Source of the DNA: JBCCKC01 sp039182435
GTDB lineage: Bacteria > Verrucomicrobiota > Verrucomicrobiia > Opitutales > Coraliomargaritaceae
DNA length: 13,497 nucleotides
Direction of reading: 5' to 3'
Assembly (NCBI GenBank): GCA_039182435.1
Contig: JBCDCC010000051.1
Coordinates: 1-13,497 of the forward strand
Below, piece after piece: positions 6,999 to 13,497 of this stretch (the stretch's first letter is position 1; each line of letters starts with the position of its first letter). Below the pieces are notes generated by a model. That model did not search any database and was not told the DNA's origin. It saw nothing but the letters and a program-made list of their open reading frames with translations. Position numbers and translations under genes: made by a program.

Positions 6999-7880
6999 TT
7001 AGTAAACCACCTTGTTCAGTGGATACTCAATGATGCCCTCGGCACCATGCGCTTTCAGTTGCGGGATGATTTCACGGACGATCTTCTCATCGATGATCGT
7101 CTCGATCGCGACCCAGGCCTCATCAGTGAGCTGGCTGATGGTGGGGTTACGCAGCGCCGGTAACTCACCCAAAATCGTGTCCAGCTTCGAGCGTTCGATG
7201 TTCAGCTTGAGCCCCACCTTACTGTGAGCTTCCAGAGCCGATTGTAGCAGAAGTGCGATCTTTTCGATCTTCGCGCGCTTCGCGGGCACCTCCCAAGCCT
7301 CTTTATTCGCCACCAAAACAGTGTTGGTGTGCATGATCGTCTCGATGATACGGAGCTTATTCGCACGGATCGAATTTCCAGTCTCAGTCAGATCGCAAAT
7401 CGCATCGACGAGGTCTGGCACCTTCACTTCAGTCGCACCCCAGGAGAACTCGACCTCTGCGCTGACGCCATTATCGGCCAAAAATTGCTTGGTCACATTG
7501 AGAAGCTCAGTCGCGATCCGCCTCCCCTCAAGATCCTTCACCGTCTGGTAAGGCGAAGCTTCCGGCACCGCGATGATCCACTTTGAGCGGCGGTTCGACG
7601 CGCGGCTATAGATCAGATCGCAAACCTCAACCACATCGGAGCCGTTCTCACGCACCCAGTCCTGACCAGTCAGGCCACAGTCGAAGTAGCCATGCTCGAC
7701 ATAACGGCTCACTTCTTGCGCTCGCACAAAGCGGCCATCCAATTCCTCATCGTCAAACGAAGGACGATACGAACGAGAACTTTTAGTGATATTGAAGCCG
7801 GCTTTGGCGAAGAGCCTGAGGGTCGATTCCTCTAGACTACCCTTAGGCAATCCGAGCATGAGAAGTGCTGTGCTATCCAT
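6999..7880 (-). CDS. hisG: ATP phosphoribosyltransferase, long form
   Basis: Catalyses the first, committed step of histidine synthesis: ATP plus PRPP to phosphoribosyl-ATP. The N-terminal LMLGLPKGSLEESTL (about 7-21 from the ATG at 7880), CGLTGQDW (about 68-75), and the PRPP-binding loop GATEVKVPDLVDAICDLTET (about 148-167) are clear. A C-terminal domain from about residue 200 (SKVGLKLNI, later GAEGIIEYPLNKVV) is the ACT-like regulatory domain of the long form, which makes the enzyme histidine-inhibited and independent of HisZ. I chose 7880 because family members begin shortly before LGLPKG. In-frame ATGs at 7931 and 7952 would add 17 or 24 residues and may be real, since a -10-like TACAAT lies at 7962-7967. 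It leads hisG-aguB-aguA; no other his gene is present. Confidence 0.93.
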   Translation of the reverse strand: MDSTALLMLGLPKGSLEESTLRLFAKAGFNITKSSRSYRPSFDDEELDGRFVRAQEVSRYVEHGYFDCGLTGQDWVRENGSDVVEVCDLIYSRASNRRSKWIIAVPEASPYQTVKDLEGRRIATELLNVTKQFLADNGVSAEVEFSWGATEVKVPDLVDAICDLTETGNSIRANKLRIIETIMHTNTVLVANKEAWEVPAKRAKIEKIALLLQSALEAHSKVGLKLNIERSKLDTILGELPALRNPTISQLTDEAWVAIETIIDEKIVREIIPQLKAHGAEGIIEYPLNKVVY

Positions 7881-7970
7881 AGGGGCGAACACCGTGAACT
7901 GCGACGCATCCGGCTCAAGAATAATTTTCATCAAACTCACTGCCAAACCCAAAATAATGAATTGTAAAAA

Positions 7971-7991
7971 AAATCTTTCGTCTCAAGATTT
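7971..7991 (-). promoter_or_regulatory. hairpin with T tract ahead of hisG, possible attenuator or operator
   Basis: AAATCTT (7971-7977) and AAGATTT (7985-7991) are perfect 7-bp arms with a 7-nt loop. On the minus strand the stem runs straight into a run of T (8 T in all at 7966-7973), the form of a weak terminator, 40-90 bp ahead of the possible hisG starts. The stem is AT-rich, so it could equally be a protein-binding inverted repeat between the divergent hisG and peroxiredoxin genes. Confidence 0.35.
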
Positions 7992-8015
7992 CCGCCACAC
8001 AGTAAATAACTGCCG

Positions 8016-8495
8016 ATGCCGTCTCCTCAACCACTAGAATCTGGCCAACAAGCTCCTCACTTTTCCATCGAGGCGGATGGCGTGAGTATTGACAGCCATC
8101 ATCTCGAAACACCCTGCTTACTCTACTTTTATCCGAAAGATGACACCCCCGGTTGCACCAAGGAAGCCTGCGGCCTGAGGGACGCATGGTCCGAATACCA
8201 AGAAGCCGGCCTCCAAGTGATCGGCGTGAGTGGCGACAATCAGAAATCTCACGACAAATTCATCGATAAATACGATCTCCCCTTCCCCCTGCTACCTGAC
8301 ACTGACTTAGCGCTCGCCCAAGCCTACGGCGTCTATGGCGAAAAGAAATTTATGGGCCGCGTCTATGACGGCATCCACCGCATCTCCTTCCTCATCGGCA
8401 CCGATGGGATCATCTTAAAAACCTACAAAAAAGTAAAACCTGACGCCCACGCCGTAGAAGTGCTGGAAGATCTCAAAGAATTGACAACAAACTGA
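8016..8495 (+). CDS. bcp: peroxiredoxin, PrxQ/BCP type
   Basis: A cytosolic thiol peroxidase that reduces hydrogen peroxide and organic peroxides using thioredoxin. It has 159 residues, the usual PrxQ length. The catalytic motif YPKDDTPGCTKEACGLRD (about 39-56) carries the peroxidatic Cys47 and, five residues later, the resolving Cys52 of the alpha2-helix type. Downstream GVSGDNQKSHDKFIDKYDLP (about 74-93) and the FLIGTDG strand are typical. No signal peptide. It is divergent from hisG and is followed after 1 bp by a response regulator gene (TGATATG), so both are probably on one transcript and translationally coupled. Confidence 0.94.
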   Translation: MPSPQPLESGQQAPHFSIEADGVSIDSHHLETPCLLYFYPKDDTPGCTKEACGLRDAWSEYQEAGLQVIGVSGDNQKSHDKFIDKYDLPFPLLPDTDLALAQAYGVYGEKKFMGRVYDGIHRISFLIGTDGIILKTYKKVKPDAHAVEVLEDLKELTTN

Positions 8496-8496
8496 T

Positions 8497-9237
8497 ATGA
8501 ACAACCAACCAAAGCCACTCGTCGTTGTTGCCGAAGACGAAAAAGACCTAGCCGAACTTATTGCGACTCAGCTAGAGACTGCTGGGATGCAGGCCCAAGT
8601 CTGTAACGAGGCCGGGCACGTTGCTCGCTTCCTCAAGAATAACTTTGCCAACCTCCTCCTACTCGACGTCCACCTACCGGATTCGTCCGGCTTCAACTTG
8701 ATGGATGAGCTCCGCCGCGGTGGTATCGAGATCCCCGTCATCTTCCTGACCGGAGAAAACGCAGAGGTCCAGAAAGTCAAGGCACTCGAAATGGGTGGCG
8801 ACGACTACATCACCAAGCCCTTTAGCTTCCCCGAGCTCATCGCTCGGATTAACGCCGTGCTCCGCCGTGCAGAAACTGCTGGCGACGCCAACATCACGAA
8901 GAACGCGACCACCATGGACCAACCCTTCGAGTTCTGTGGCGCGGAGGTCAATCCCGGTCGCCTAGAAATCAGCTTCCCCGATGGTGCAGTCGAAAGCATC
9001 GGCCGGAAAGAGCTCGGCATTTTCGCCTATCTTGCAGCCAATCCCAACACTGTGCTCACCCGTAAGAACCTCATCCACTCCGTCTGGGGGATCCACGCCG
9101 ATGTGCGCAGTCGTTCGCTCGATCAATACATTGTGAAGATCCGCGATCTCTACAAGCGCCACGACCTCACGCTCGATGCCTTCCGCACAGTGCACGGCGT
9201 CGGCTACATCTACGACACCACCGAGGCACTGACCTAA
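8497..9237 (+). CDS. OmpR/PhoB-type response regulator
   Basis: A DNA-binding two-component regulator of 246 residues. Receiver domain at about 8-123: acidic pocket Glu13-Asp14 (AEDEKD), phospho-acceptor Asp57 in LLLLDVHLPDSSGF, Thr85 in FLTGE and Lys107 in TKPFSFPEL. A linker of about 25 residues leads to a C-terminal winged helix (about 150-240) with RKELGIFAYLAANPNTVLTR, the recognition region SRSLDQYIVKIRDLY, and the wing sequence RTVHGVGYIYD. No sensor kinase gene is in this window, so it is an orphan here. Coupling to the peroxiredoxin suggests a stress or redox context, but co-transcription is the only support. The target genes are unknown. Confidence 0.93.
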   Translation: MNNQPKPLVVVAEDEKDLAELIATQLETAGMQAQVCNEAGHVARFLKNNFANLLLLDVHLPDSSGFNLMDELRRGGIEIPVIFLTGENAEVQKVKALEMGGDDYITKPFSFPELIARINAVLRRAETAGDANITKNATTMDQPFEFCGAEVNPGRLEISFPDGAVESIGRKELGIFAYLAANPNTVLTRKNLIHSVWGIHADVRSRSLDQYIVKIRDLYKRHDLTLDAFRTVHGVGYIYDTTEALT

Positions 9238-9300
9238 TTTCAGGCCATTGCGTCTCCTCGAGCGAGAGCGTCGGCTTTGAAGGAATATAGGGCTGATCGA

Positions 9301-10989
9301 TTAAACCGGGGCCAGTCGCTCGACTTCATCAATTGTAGTGAAGCCTAGAAGCGCCTTTTTTAAGCCATCGTAGCGAAGCGGACGGTATCCGCCCTTCATC
9401 GCCTCCTCCGCAATCATCATGTCATTGCCCCCGGCCGAGATAATTTCACGAATCTCTTCGGAAATCAGTAACAGCTCGTGGAAGGCAATGCGTCCACGAT
9501 ACCCCGTCTGGCGGCAGATAGGACAACCTTTACCTCGGTAAAAGATCGGCGGGTCCATCCCCTCGGTATCATAAAAAAGATTATTTATCGCCTCACGCTC
9601 GAGCGTGTAGGAACGTTTGCAGTCCTCACAGATCTTAGCCGCCAAACGTTGCGCCACCACCCCGAGAATCGACGGCGCCACCATGTAGCGTTCGATGCCG
9701 ATCTCAACCAGACGGGTCACCGCTTGAATCGCGTTGTTTGTGTGAAGCGTTGCAAAGACGAGGTGCCCGGTCAACGCGGCCTCAGTGGCAATCTTTGCCG
9801 TCTCAAGATCACGCACCTCACCCACCAGAATCACATCCGGATCCTGACGAAGTAATGAACGGAGCAGAGTCGAAAATTCCAAACCGATCTTTGAATTTGC
9901 TTGCGACTGGTTGACTCCATCCATCCGAGTCTCCACCGGATCTTCGATCGTGGTAATATTCACTTCCGGCGTATTAATCTCCTGCAGCGCGGCATACAGT
10001 GTCGTCGATTTACCCGATCCAGTGGGCCCGGTCACGAAGACCATCCCATTCGGGCTGCGGATCACCTGCTTGATTGGCTCTAAAATCACCTTGGAAACCA
10101 ACATCTGGTCAAGCGTCTTGAAATCCTTCTTGCCAGTAAAGGCGAGGATACGCAGCACGATCTTCTCCCCGTAGATCGTCGGGATGACAGAGACACGAAA
10201 ATTCACATCTCCAGAACCGATCCGAATCGAGAAACGTCCATCCTGCGGGAATCGCGTCTCGGCGATATCTAGATCACTCAAAATCTTAATCCGAGAGGTC
10301 AACGGTGCGTGGATGTTCGCGTTGACCTTGAACATGCTCTGCAGCTTCCCATCGATACGGAAACGGATATGCGACAAAGAGGACGTGGCCTCGATATGGA
10401 TATCCGAAGACCTTTCCTTAATCGCCAGAAAGAGGAGCGACTCGACCAAGCTCGCGACAGACTCCGATTCCGAAAGCGCCGCCAATTCCTCTGGAGACAT
10501 ATCTGCAATCTTCAGCCCCTGCCCCCGTTCGAGCATCGCAATCTGCTCCTGCACCGACTTCTCGTTGGAGTAGTGCAGCTCAATTGCATCGGCCACCTCA
10601 TACGACAGGCAAAAGACTGGACTGACGGTTAACCCCGTGATCCCGCTCAAACGACCAATTAAAGTCGTATCAGTCGGGTCCGGCATCGCCACAGTAATAG
10701 ACTCCTCGATCTCATAGAGCGGCATTACATTAGCCTTACGTGCAATCTCCATGGGTAGACTCGCCACTGCGCCATTGCTAATGATCGTCGAGATGGGATC
10801 GACGTAAGCATACCCGATCCGCGTGCTCCATATCCGACAACCAATCTCCTTCTCAATGATCGACTCTTTAATCAGATACTCAATTAGATCAAGCGTGCCT
10901 TCCTCACCGTATTGAAGCGCGAGGTCGTAGGCCTCATTGGATAGGATGACTCCGTGGGTCTCTAATTCTTGACGGATCGTCGGGCTCAT
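9301..10989 (-). CDS. PilB/GspE-family secretion or pilus assembly ATPase
   Basis: A hexameric cytoplasmic ATPase that drives type IV pilus extension or type II secretion. It has 562 residues. An N-terminal MshEN/GspE_N-like domain (about 20-145) is followed by the ATPase core: Walker A GPTGSGKST (321-329), Asp box TIEDPVE (347-353), Walker B VILVGEVRD (386-394), His box TGHLVFATLHTNNA (407-420), and a tetracysteine site C454-x2-C457 plus C489-x2-C492 expected to bind zinc. These features fit PilB/GspE rather than the retraction ATPase PilT, which lacks the cysteine module. PilB and GspE cannot be told apart without PilC, PilM or Gsp neighbours, none of which are present. The start ATG overlaps the stop of the preceding small gene by one base (TGATG). 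Confidence 0.93.
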   Translation of the reverse strand: MSPTIRQELETHGVILSNEAYDLALQYGEEGTLDLIEYLIKESIIEKEIGCRIWSTRIGYAYVDPISTIISNGAVASLPMEIARKANVMPLYEIEESITVAMPDPTDTTLIGRLSGITGLTVSPVFCLSYEVADAIELHYSNEKSVQEQIAMLERGQGLKIADMSPEELAALSESESVASLVESLLFLAIKERSSDIHIEATSSLSHIRFRIDGKLQSMFKVNANIHAPLTSRIKILSDLDIAETRFPQDGRFSIRIGSGDVNFRVSVIPTIYGEKIVLRILAFTGKKDFKTLDQMLVSKVILEPIKQVIRSPNGMVFVTGPTGSGKSTTLYAALQEINTPEVNITTIEDPVETRMDGVNQSQANSKIGLEFSTLLRSLLRQDPDVILVGEVRDLETAKIATEAALTGHLVFATLHTNNAIQAVTRLVEIGIERYMVAPSILGVVAQRLAAKICEDCKRSYTLEREAINNLFYDTEGMDPPIFYRGKGCPICRQTGYRGRIAFHELLLISEEIREIISAGGNDMMIAEEAMKGGYRPLRYDGLKKALLGFTTIDEVERLAPV

Positions 10990-11201
10990 CAGCTTCTCTT
11001 CTTACGTTCGCGGCGGCTAAACATCTTTTCGATCTCAGCCGCATCCACCAACTCACGGCCCAGCACGGAATCACGCCGCTCTTCCACGACTTCTTCCATC
11101 AACTCACGCAGCGAATACTTCGTATTCAAAATAGAAATACGCGCCGGTTTATTTTCTTCGTTCGATTCAGTCACAAAATCTGGTCTATCTCCATTATTCA
11201 C
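10989..11201 (-). CDS. small charged protein between receiver and PilB-like ATPase
   Basis: A 70-residue cytosolic protein with a GTG start (GTG AAT AAT GGA) that overlaps the receiver stop by 8 bp. Its own stop overlaps the ATPase start by one base. I do not recognise a family. Residues 1-20 are acidic and probably disordered. The core ISILNTKYSLRELMEEVVEE (about 22-41) predicts an amphipathic helix, followed by RELVDAAEIEKMFSRRE, and the C-terminus is strongly basic (RRERKKRS). No membrane segment. The gapless position between a CheY-like receiver and an ATPase suggests an adaptor that links the two, which is inference from gene order only. The overlapping reading frames make chance unlikely. 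Confidence 0.7.
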   Translation of the reverse strand: MNNGDRPDFVTESNEENKPARISILNTKYSLRELMEEVVEERRDSVLGRELVDAAEIEKMFSRRERKKRS

Positions 11202-11577
11202 CCCAAATATCGTCGATCACTTGGGTCAAGATCTGTGAAATCTCTTCCTTCGGAGTGTCTTTACGGATATAGTAAGACGCGCCCGCTTCGACACTCGTTT
11301 CCACTGCCTTTCGCGACGCCACCGATGAAGCCATCACTACAACTGCATCGGGATCATACTCGATAATCTCCTTCAAGGCATCGAGACCTTCCTTTACCGG
11401 CATATTCACATCCATCAAGACGAGGTCTGGACGCTTGTGCTTATAAACATCAATCGCCTCCTGCCCGTTAGCGGCTTCATGAAACTTAACGAACCCGATT
11501 TGCTTTAACACAAGCTTCAGATAAATCCTAAGATGCTGTTCATCATCAACAATCAGAGCAGATACAGGTCTCGGCAT
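11194..11577 (-). CDS. stand-alone CheY-like response regulator receiver
   Basis: A single-domain receiver of 127 residues with no output domain. Acidic pocket Asp11-Asp12 (IVDDEQ), phospho-acceptor Asp56 in LVLMDVNMPVKEG, Ser84 in the switch position (VMASS), and Lys106 in YYIRKDTPKEE. It should act by phosphorylation-dependent protein binding, like CheY or the Pil-Chp receivers PilG and PilH. It is first in the three-gene string with the 70-residue protein and the PilB/GspE ATPase, so control of pilus or secretion motor activity is the natural inference. No kinase is in the window. Confidence 0.9.
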   Translation of the reverse strand: MPRPVSALIVDDEQHLRIYLKLVLKQIGFVKFHEAANGQEAIDVYKHKRPDLVLMDVNMPVKEGLDALKEIIEYDPDAVVVMASSVASRKAVETSVEAGASYYIRKDTPKEEISQILTQVIDDIWGE

Positions 11578-11593
11578 ATACCAGTCTTATGCG

Positions 11594-11643
11594 AAGCTGT
11601 CCTTCCGCTGTCGAGCAGAAATCAATGCGATTCCAGACAGCTT
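11594..11643. promoter_or_regulatory. 8-bp inverted repeat in the divergent region between the receiver and symporter genes
   Basis: AAGCTGTC (11594-11601) and GACAGCTT (11636-11643) are perfect inverted copies placed 42 bp apart, about four helical turns. They lie within the 109 bp that separate the two divergent genes. They could be paired operator half-sites serving both promoters. Confidence 0.3.
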
Positions 11644-11686
11644 GACCTCGCTCTTACTCAAGCACAGGTTCAGGTCACCCTTAGGC

Positions 11687-13177
11687 GTGTTTGCTAATTT
11701 TTCCATACTGGACGGTATTATTGTTCTGCTTTACTTCGCTGCAGTTCTAACGATTGGGCTCCACCACTCACGCCGCAAAACAGACGCTAATGACTTCATC
11801 TCTGGGGGCCGACAAATGCCTTGGCTCGCAGTGCTCGGATCAATCGTCGCGACTGAAGTGAGTGCAGCCACCTTTCTCGCCACACCCGGCGTCGGGTTCG
11901 CGGAGAATATGAACTACCTTCAGTTTGGGATCGGCTCCTTCTTTGCTAGGATCTTTATCGCCTTCTGCTTCATTGGCACCTTCTACGCCGCGCAAACCCT
12001 CACTATCTACGCTTACTTGGCGCAGCGCTTCGGCAACGGCACGCGCTACATGGCGACAGTCTTCTTCATCATCACCCGCCTCTTGGCCTCTGCCGTCAGA
12101 TTGATGATCGCCGCTACCGGCCTCAGCCTGATCCTACAGGTATCTTTCCCTATCTGTCTGCTCGTGCTGACGCTGATTGCTGTCATCTATACCGGGGGCG
12201 GCGGCATCCGAGGAATCATTTGGACCGATGTGCTTCAGGCCATTGTCTTTATCGCCTGCGGCCTTTTACTCATCCTCTACATCGGCCAAGTCATCGGTTG
12301 GGCACAGATCATTGAAATCGGCAGCGCGTATGACCGCTTCAAAGTGTTTAACTTTCAGCCAGCTGGCGATGCCGAGGGATGGTCTCCTTGGTTCAACGAC
12401 TCCAAGCTGCTCCACATCGCGATACTTTTTGGTTTTGTCAGCACCGCGGCAGCCTTCGGCACCGATCAAGACATGACGCAACGCATGCTGACTTGTAAGA
12501 ATGTGAGCGCGGCTCGTCGAAGTGTCATCCTCAGTGGTTTTATCTCCGTCCCCATCGCCGCCCTCTTCCTCTTCGTCGGCATCGCCCTCTTCGCCTTTTA
12601 TCAGGTGCAGCCCGATATCGGCTTGCCGCTCACGGAAGCCGGGACTGTCGCCGGGGACAAAGTTTTCCCCTACTTCATCGCTAATGAACTACCAGTCGGC
12701 TTGAGAGGACTGTTGCTCGTCGGCGCTCTCGCAGCCGCCATGTCGAGCTTGGATTCGACCATGGGCGCGCTCAGTTCCTCCGCTCTGGTCGATCTCTACC
12801 GCCCACTCCTCAAGAAGTCAGAGACTGGCGGGAATCTAAAGTTAAACCGTCTCTTTGTCGTTCTCGCAGGCCTCTTGCTCGCAGGCGTCGCTTGGACACT
12901 CAAAGGGCAGGAAGGCTTCCTCTGGCTCACCTTTAAGATCGGTAGCATCACCTATGGTGCCCTCCTCGGCGTCTTTCTACTCGGCATCCTCAGCAAGCGC
13001 GGCTGCGACCAAGGTAATGTCATCGCCATGGGCAGCGGTGGTCTCCTTTGCGCGGCATTACTGGCCGGCATCGAGCTCGATTGGCTCGCGCTCGGTTGGA
13101 GCTGGCTCATCGTCATCGGCACTTTCTGGACGATGCTCCTCGGTTATCTCTGGCCACAAAAAAGCCCGTCACAGTAA
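11687..13177 (+). CDS. sodium:solute symporter (SSS/SLC5 family)
   Basis: An inner-membrane secondary transporter using the sodium gradient; substrate unknown. About 496 residues with roughly 13 hydrophobic helices. Family marks: the first helix with LYFAAVLTIGLHHSRRK, then DFISGGRQMPWLAVLGSIVA, TEVSAATFLATPGVGF, and the hallmark YTGGGGIRGIIWTDVLQAIV in the middle of the protein. Late in the sequence LVGALAAAMSSLDSTMGALS carries the serine-rich sodium-site helix. The TDVLQ region resembles the SLC5A5/6/8 branch (iodide, vitamin, monocarboxylate carriers), which hints at an organic acid or vitamin, with low certainty. I chose the GTG at 11687 (MFANFSILDGIIVLLYF). The in-frame TTG at 11642 would add 15 residues and lies inside an inverted-repeat arm. 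Its last codons form part of a terminator stem. Confidence 0.92.
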   Translation: MFANFSILDGIIVLLYFAAVLTIGLHHSRRKTDANDFISGGRQMPWLAVLGSIVATEVSAATFLATPGVGFAENMNYLQFGIGSFFARIFIAFCFIGTFYAAQTLTIYAYLAQRFGNGTRYMATVFFIITRLLASAVRLMIAATGLSLILQVSFPICLLVLTLIAVIYTGGGGIRGIIWTDVLQAIVFIACGLLLILYIGQVIGWAQIIEIGSAYDRFKVFNFQPAGDAEGWSPWFNDSKLLHIAILFGFVSTAAAFGTDQDMTQRMLTCKNVSAARRSVILSGFISVPIAALFLFVGIALFAFYQVQPDIGLPLTEAGTVAGDKVFPYFIANELPVGLRGLLLVGALAAAMSSLDSTMGALSSSALVDLYRPLLKKSETGGNLKLNRLFVVLAGLLLAGVAWTLKGQEGFLWLTFKIGSITYGALLGVFLLGILSKRGCDQGNVIAMGSGGLLCAALLAGIELDWLALGWSWLIVIGTFWTMLLGYLWPQKSPSQ

Positions 13178-13189
13178 AGGACGGGCTTT
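13158..13189 (-). terminator. bidirectional intrinsic terminator between symporter and Cys-rich genes
   Basis: AAAGCCCGTC (13161-13170) and GACGGGCTTT (13180-13189) form a perfect 10-bp stem with a 9-nt loop that contains the symporter stop codon. On the minus strand it is followed by a good T tract (six A at 13158-13163 on plus), so it ends the Cys-rich gene 20 bp after that gene's stop. On plus only TTTC follows, giving weaker termination of the symporter transcript. Confidence 0.85.
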
Positions 13190-13209
13190 CGTGGAAATTG
13201 ATTTGAAGC

Positions 13210-13497
13210 TTAAGCTTCTACTTTGTCTGCTGGGCAGCAGGAAGGCATCAAAGGAGCAGTCGCTGCCGCTTTTTCTTTGGATTCTTCCTTACTGCACTTT
13301 TCAGTGCATGAACATCCACTCTTTTCTTCAGAGCACTCAGACTCTTCTTTGCTGCACTTTTCCGTGCAAGAGCAACCACTCTTTTCTTCAGAGCATTCAG
13401 TCTTCTCTTTGGAGCATTTTTCGGTGCAAGAACAACCGCTCTCATCGTGAGAGTGGTCTGGACCACAGCCACCACAGTGAGCGCTCGCAGTTGCCGC
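13210..13497 (-). CDS. cysteine-rich repeat protein, C-terminal part (runs off the right edge)
   Basis: The minus-strand frame is open from the window edge to a TAA at 13210-13212, 95 codons, with the start beyond the window. The visible part begins AATASAHCGGCGPDHSHDE, which looks like the end of a signal peptide (ASA cleavage) followed by a His/Cys metal-binding-like segment. Then come three tandem copies of a 20-residue unit, SGCSCTEKCSKEKTECSEEK in the first. The third is cut after 14 residues and leads to a tail ending PSCCPADKVEA. Fifteen cysteines in 95 residues with CxC spacing resemble metallothionein-like binding, but no known family is recognised. Copies differ almost only at silent positions, which supports this frame over the other open frames here. 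The terminator just past the stop also supports it. Confidence 0.8.
   Translation of the reverse strand, partial: AATASAHCGGCGPDHSHDESGCSCTEKCSKEKTECSEEKSGCSCTEKCSKEESECSEEKSGCSCTEKCSKEESKEKAAATAPLMPSCCPADKVEA
13279..13440 (-). repeat. 60-bp tandem repeats encoding the Cys-rich units (2.7 copies)
   Basis: Copies lie at 13381-13440, 13321-13380 and 13279-13320 (partial, 42 bp). Copies one and two match at 50 of 60 bases and 18 of 20 residues. Copy three and the matching part of copy two differ at 8 of 42 bases, all third codon positions with no residue change. The repeat is therefore old and held by selection on the protein. Confidence 0.9.

Noticed and set aside
9238..9300. Terminator between the convergent regulator and PilB-like genes
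   Set aside because: Only a short imperfect stem (around GCGTCTC and GAGAGCG) with no T tract on either strand; not enough support.
11642..11686. TTG start for the symporter
   Set aside because: It adds 15 polar residues ahead of the usual family start and lies in an inverted-repeat arm; the GTG at 11687 fits better, though it lacks a well-spaced ribosome binding site.
13248..13475. Alternative repeat frames at the right edge: one minus-strand frame rich in Lys/Arg/Ala and one plus-strand frame rich in Ser/His/Phe
   Set aside because: The substitutions between repeat copies are nearly all silent only in the Cys-rich minus frame, and only that frame ends just before the terminator and stays open to the edge.
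13210..13497. Possible NiSOD-like hook in the Cys-rich protein (ASA followed by HCGGCG)
   Set aside because: It lacks the Pro and the Tyr of the HCxxPCGxY hook and the downstream helical bundle. The His-Cys start looks like coincidence or a general metal-binding segment.

Overview
The window reads as chromosomal DNA of a Gram-negative bacterium, most likely a marine member of the Verrucomicrobiota (Opitutae / Puniceicoccales-like). This rests on a PEP-CTERM sorting-tag protein, an exported nickel superoxide dismutase, a type IV pilus/type II secretion ATPase, and moderate-to-high GC coding DNA with few clear Shine-Dalgarno sites. The lineage is an inference from gene content. No rRNA, tRNA, CRISPR array, insertion sequence or phage gene was recognised.

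Layout. Positions 1-2567 (minus) hold a tight gene string: a small two-helix membrane protein, an exported endonuclease/exonuclease/phosphatase (EEP) enzyme overlapping it by 8 bp, and the 5' part of metG, whose zinc-knuckle cysteines are all replaced. Positions 2619-4122 (minus) hold a two-gene unit: a membrane-anchored protein with two histidine-rich domains, then sodN, closed by a strong intrinsic terminator. The sodN leader is a signal peptide whose predicted cleavage exposes the N-terminal His-Cys of the nickel hook. A 244-bp divergent region follows, then a PEP-CTERM protein on plus (4367-4996) with an AT-rich body and a GC-rich anchor, ended by a terminator.

Positions 5044-7880 (minus) form hisG-aguB-aguA: histidine pathway entry plus the two enzymes that turn agmatine into putrescine. 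Divergent from it, 8016-9237 (plus) carries a PrxQ/BCP peroxiredoxin and, 1 bp later, an OmpR-type response regulator with no kinase nearby. Positions 9301-11577 (minus) carry three overlapping genes: a stand-alone CheY-like receiver, a 70-residue charged protein and a PilB/GspE ATPase, suggesting phospho-regulated pilus or secretion activity. A divergent sodium:solute symporter follows (plus, to 13177). At the right edge (minus, 13210 to beyond the window) lies a cysteine-rich protein built of 20-residue repeats, with a terminator shared with the symporter gene.

The most interesting items are the exported NiSOD with its His-rich partner, the cysteine-rich repeat protein whose copies differ almost only at silent sites, and the receiver-small protein-PilB cassette. 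Several short palindromes and direct repeats in intergenic regions are recorded as candidate operators.
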